From positions 1 to 34,536 of the forward strand of contig VFJR01000007.1 in NCBI GenBank assembly GCA_009885945.1: a stretch of 34,536 nucleotides of DNA, read 5' to 3'. Both the position numbers and the translations under genes were made by a program. The notes below the pieces were generated by a model. That model was not told where the DNA came from. It worked only from the letters and a program-made list of their open reading frames with translations, and made no database searches. Source of the stretch: Anaerolineaceae bacterium. Its GTDB lineage: Bacteria > Chloroflexota > Anaerolineae > Anaerolineales > Villigracilaceae. Positions within the stretch are counted from its first letter, which is position 1; every line of letters begins with the position of its first letter. This document shows positions 32,522 to 34,536 of this stretch, piece by piece.

Positions 32522-32568
32522 AACTTTCCTCTTTCTTCTTTGAATAGAAAAGAAGAAAGAGGAAAGTT
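32522..32568 (+). terminator. Terminator hairpin with an all-pyrimidine arm
   Basis: Positions 32522-32541 and 32549-32568 pair over 20 bases around a seven-base loop. Most of the left arm (from 32524) is pyrimidine only. It separates the convergent murJ and DUF212 genes and could stop polymerase from either side, although long T tracts are missing. Confidence 0.75.
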
Positions 32569-32592
32569 GCTACCAAAACGGTTAAAGTAACT

Positions 32593-33045
32593 CTAGTGCC
32601 AAATCAGCCATTGCGTAATTGCTACAAAAAATCCCAACAAAATCCCACCAACCACTTCAAGGGGCGTATGACCAATTACTTCTTTCAAATCATTTTCATC
32701 CCACATGTGACCTTTGAGTAATTCGCCAAACAACACATTGATTCGCTCGGCATGGATGCCCGCCTGGCGCCGAACCCCCGCCGCATCATGTACAACAATC
32801 ATCGTAATTGCAACCGCAATCCCAAACATTGGCGTATCAAACCCTTGATACAAACCGGTAGCGATCGTGCCAGAAACCAGCAAAGCTGTATGCGAAGATG
32901 GCATCCCGCCCGCGGCAAATATCATTGCCCACAGCCAGCGGCGTGAACGCAAATACTCAGTAGGCACTTTTAAAACCTGCGCCAACAGCCAACCGATTAG
33001 CACTGCAACCAAAACTTTATTGTGTATTAATTGATCAAAAATCAT
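32593..33045 (-). CDS. DUF212 (divergent PAP2-like) membrane protein
   Basis: A 150-residue membrane protein related to PAP2 acid phosphatases. It has AAGGMPSSHTALLVSG (about residues 44-59), in which PSSH corresponds to the PAP2 SGH-type motif, then HDAAGVRRQAGIHAERIN and a C-terminal HTPLEVVGGILLG. This is the DUF212 pattern seen in Firmicutes, cyanobacteria, Chloroflexota and plants. A lipid-phosphate phosphatase activity is plausible, and next to murJ undecaprenyl-phosphate recycling comes to mind, but this is not shown. Its ATG overlaps the xseB stop by four bases. Confidence 0.92.
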   Translation of the reverse strand: MIFDQLIHNKVLVAVLIGWLLAQVLKVPTEYLRSRRWLWAMIFAAGGMPSSHTALLVSGTIATGLYQGFDTPMFGIAVAITMIVVHDAAGVRRQAGIHAERINVLFGELLKGHMWDENDLKEVIGHTPLEVVGGILLGFFVAITQWLIWH

Positions 33046-33299
33046 TCAGATTCTTCCTCAAATGGGATGAGTGACTCTCCGGAAATTTTCTGCACCTTAA
33101 GCTGAGCTGACTCAAGTAACGCGCCACAATACTTAACCAAATCCTGACCCCGCTCAAACAGCTTCATCGCCTCCTCAAGTGGATTCTGCGAAGCGTCCTC
33201 ATCCAGTGAATCTACAATTCCCTCAAGTTCAGCCAACGCCTCTTCATAGGATAATTCTTCGACTGGTTTTTCCAATTTTTTAACAGTTGATTTTGCCAT
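33042..33299 (-). CDS. xseB: Exodeoxyribonuclease VII small subunit
   Basis: An 85-residue helical protein. Its core, LSYEEALAELEGIVDSLDE followed by PLEEAMKLFERGQDLVKYC, is the diagnostic XseB pattern. Several small subunits bind one XseA to form exonuclease VII, which degrades single-stranded DNA from both ends. GGAG precedes the ATG. It lies 34 bases after xseA and overlaps the DUF212 gene by four bases, so the three form one transcription unit. Confidence 0.95.
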   Translation of the reverse strand: MAKSTVKKLEKPVEELSYEEALAELEGIVDSLDEDASQNPLEEAMKLFERGQDLVKYCGALLESAQLKVQKISGESLIPFEEESE

Positions 33300-33333
33300 A
33301 AACGCTCCATTGGCGGTTGAGTAGCCGCGTTTT

Positions 33334-34536
33334 TTATTTTTGCGGCGTATCGAAACCCGATTTACGATTTACTTCAAACTCACCATCGCTCACACGAACT
33401 TTCATTTCACCTTGAGCGTGTGCTACTTTTGAGACAAGTGCGCCGCCTTCTTTGCGGGTGATGATAGCATATCCACGCGATAAAATACTTGTGGGATTTA
33501 ATGATTGCAACCGTTTGGAAATTCCAGTCATATTTTCAGATTGCAATTGCAAACGGTGGATAAGCGCAGAAACTGTGCGGCGGGAGAGTTCATCTAGGTG
33601 TTGAGATTCAAAATGAATTCTTCTTTCGGGAGATGCATATTTGAGGCGCGCTGTTAGGGATGAGATTAAGGCTTGATGGTCAGCGAGCAAGCCTAAGGTT
33701 AAATTTGTGATGCGTGACGCGTAATGCGTAAGTTGCTCAGCAAGGTCATCGATGGTAGTTTGAGTGGCAAGTTCTGCGGCGGCGGTGGGCGTTGCGGCGC
33801 GTAAATCAGCGGCAAAATCACAGAGAGTAAAATCTGTTTCATGTCCTACACCACAAATAATCGGCGCCTTTGAATCGGCAACTGCGCGCACAACACGCTC
33901 GTCATTAAATGCCCACAAATCTTCAATAGAACCGCCGCCGCGCGCCAGCAAAATTACATCGGGGTTTTGTTTATTAATTAATTGAATCGCAGTCACCAAG
34001 GCAGGAGGAGCATCCACACCTTGAACAGGCGCAGGCGCAAGAATAACGCGAACAAGAGGCAAACGGCGGCGCAGTGTGTTGAGCATATCACGCAACGCCG
34101 CGCCCGTTGCAGATGTGACAATACCAATTATTTTTGGAAGCTCAGGAATAAGGCGTTTACGCTCGCTGTCAAAAATACCATCTGCCTCAAGCATGGATTT
34201 AAGACGCATGAACTCTTGATATAACTCGCCCTGCCCTTTTGGCTGAATAATATTTGCAATTAATTGATATTGCCCTTGCGGTTCATATACAGCAATTTTG
34301 CCATGTACTTCCACAGCCGCGCCGTCTTGAATGTTGGGGCGAGCGCGCACAGCATCAGTTTTCCACATGACACATTTTAGCGATGCATTTTTATCTTTAA
34401 GTGTGAAATAAATATGCCCCGAAGCAGGCCGTGAAAGGTTAGAAATCTCCCCTTCGACCCATACATCCTGCAACTCGGCATCACCTTCCAGCAATTTGCG
34501 AATGCGAAAAGTTAGTTGAGAAACAGTAAGGTGGCT
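33334..34536 (-). CDS. xseA: Exodeoxyribonuclease VII large subunit (5' end beyond right edge)
   Basis: The frame is open to the right edge, giving 400 visible codons. The first visible residues, HLTVSQLTFRIRKLLEGDAE, are the known start region of XseA, so only a few residues are missing. An N-terminal OB fold (LQDVWVEGEISNLSRPASGH) binds single-stranded DNA. The catalytic part shows GIVTSATGAALRDMLNTLRR, VILLARGGGSIEDLWAFNDE and ICGVGHETDFTLCDFAADLR with TPTAAAE, and a coiled coil follows. It carries out single-stranded DNA degradation with XseB. An internal ATG/TTG near 34494 is not the true start. Confidence 0.95.
   Translation of the reverse strand, partial: SHLTVSQLTFRIRKLLEGDAELQDVWVEGEISNLSRPASGHIYFTLKDKNASLKCVMWKTDAVRARPNIQDGAAVEVHGKIAVYEPQGQYQLIANIIQPKGQGELYQEFMRLKSMLEADGIFDSERKRLIPELPKIIGIVTSATGAALRDMLNTLRRRLPLVRVILAPAPVQGVDAPPALVTAIQLINKQNPDVILLARGGGSIEDLWAFNDERVVRAVADSKAPIICGVGHETDFTLCDFAADLRAATPTAAAELATQTTIDDLAEQLTHYASRITNLTLGLLADHQALISSLTARLKYASPERRIHFESQHLDELSRRTVSALIHRLQLQSENMTGISKRLQSLNPTSILSRGYAIITRKEGGALVSKVAHAQGEMKVRVSDGEFEVNRKSGFDTPQK

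Overview
The window looks like a chromosomal segment of a Chloroflexota bacterium, most likely class Anaerolineae. This is inferred from the combination of families rather than from a marker gene: an ECF sigma factor overlapping a DUF5667/DUF5666 membrane protein, a large DUF4012 protein, LytR-CpsA-Psr and VanW envelope proteins, a transporter-HEAT-cyclic-nucleotide-binding fusion, a DUF212 phosphatase-like protein and a short bacterial SRP RNA. No rRNA, tRNA, insertion sequence or CRISPR array was seen.

Region 1 (1-6438, minus strand) is a surface-polysaccharide operon. A NusG paralogue of the RfaH/UpxY/LoaP kind is its first gene. It is followed by a broken ABC-exporter scar, a methyltransferase, an intact Wzt-type ATPase, a second methyltransferase, three genes for activated Kdo (kdsB, kdsD, kdsA, overlapping or nearly so) and the start of a third methyltransferase that runs off the left edge. 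No exporter permease is present, but the scar appears to keep the last codons of one.

Region 2 (6522-11818, minus strand) has a DUF2723 glycosyltransferase-like membrane protein, a secreted protein made of two copies of an unrecognised four-cysteine domain, and a DUF4012 protein. Divergent from the last is the SRP RNA gene (ffs, plus strand) with a clear promoter, which no protein-coding view would show. Two tandem paralogous membrane-anchored proteins follow on the plus strand and end at a bidirectional terminator.

Region 3 (13260-17475, minus strand) is an envelope cluster: VanW-domain protein, Trm112-like zinc protein, HEAT-repeat protein and LCP protein. A plus-strand lipoprotein (17716-18330) faces it from the other side.

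Region 4 (18396-21162, minus strand) is the most accessory-looking stretch. It holds a 5'-truncated, multiply frameshifted secreted protein whose last part looks like a Bacterial toxin 44 domain, followed by an overlapping membrane-anchored gene (candidate immunity protein) and a small membrane protein. Upstream is an intact 860-residue HerA/DUF87-like ATPase.

Region 5 (23923-30710, minus strand) contains the DUF5667 protein and its ECF sigma factor, an acidic DUF5666 lipoprotein with a tandem repeat, a phospholipase-D-like lipoprotein, and the 1030-residue transporter-HEAT-cNMP fusion. Region 6 (30941-34536) has murJ (plus), converging on a DUF212 gene, xseB and xseA (minus, cut by the right edge). 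Several intergenic hairpins serve as probable terminators, and three genes have a -10-like box so close to the ATG that leaderless mRNAs are likely.
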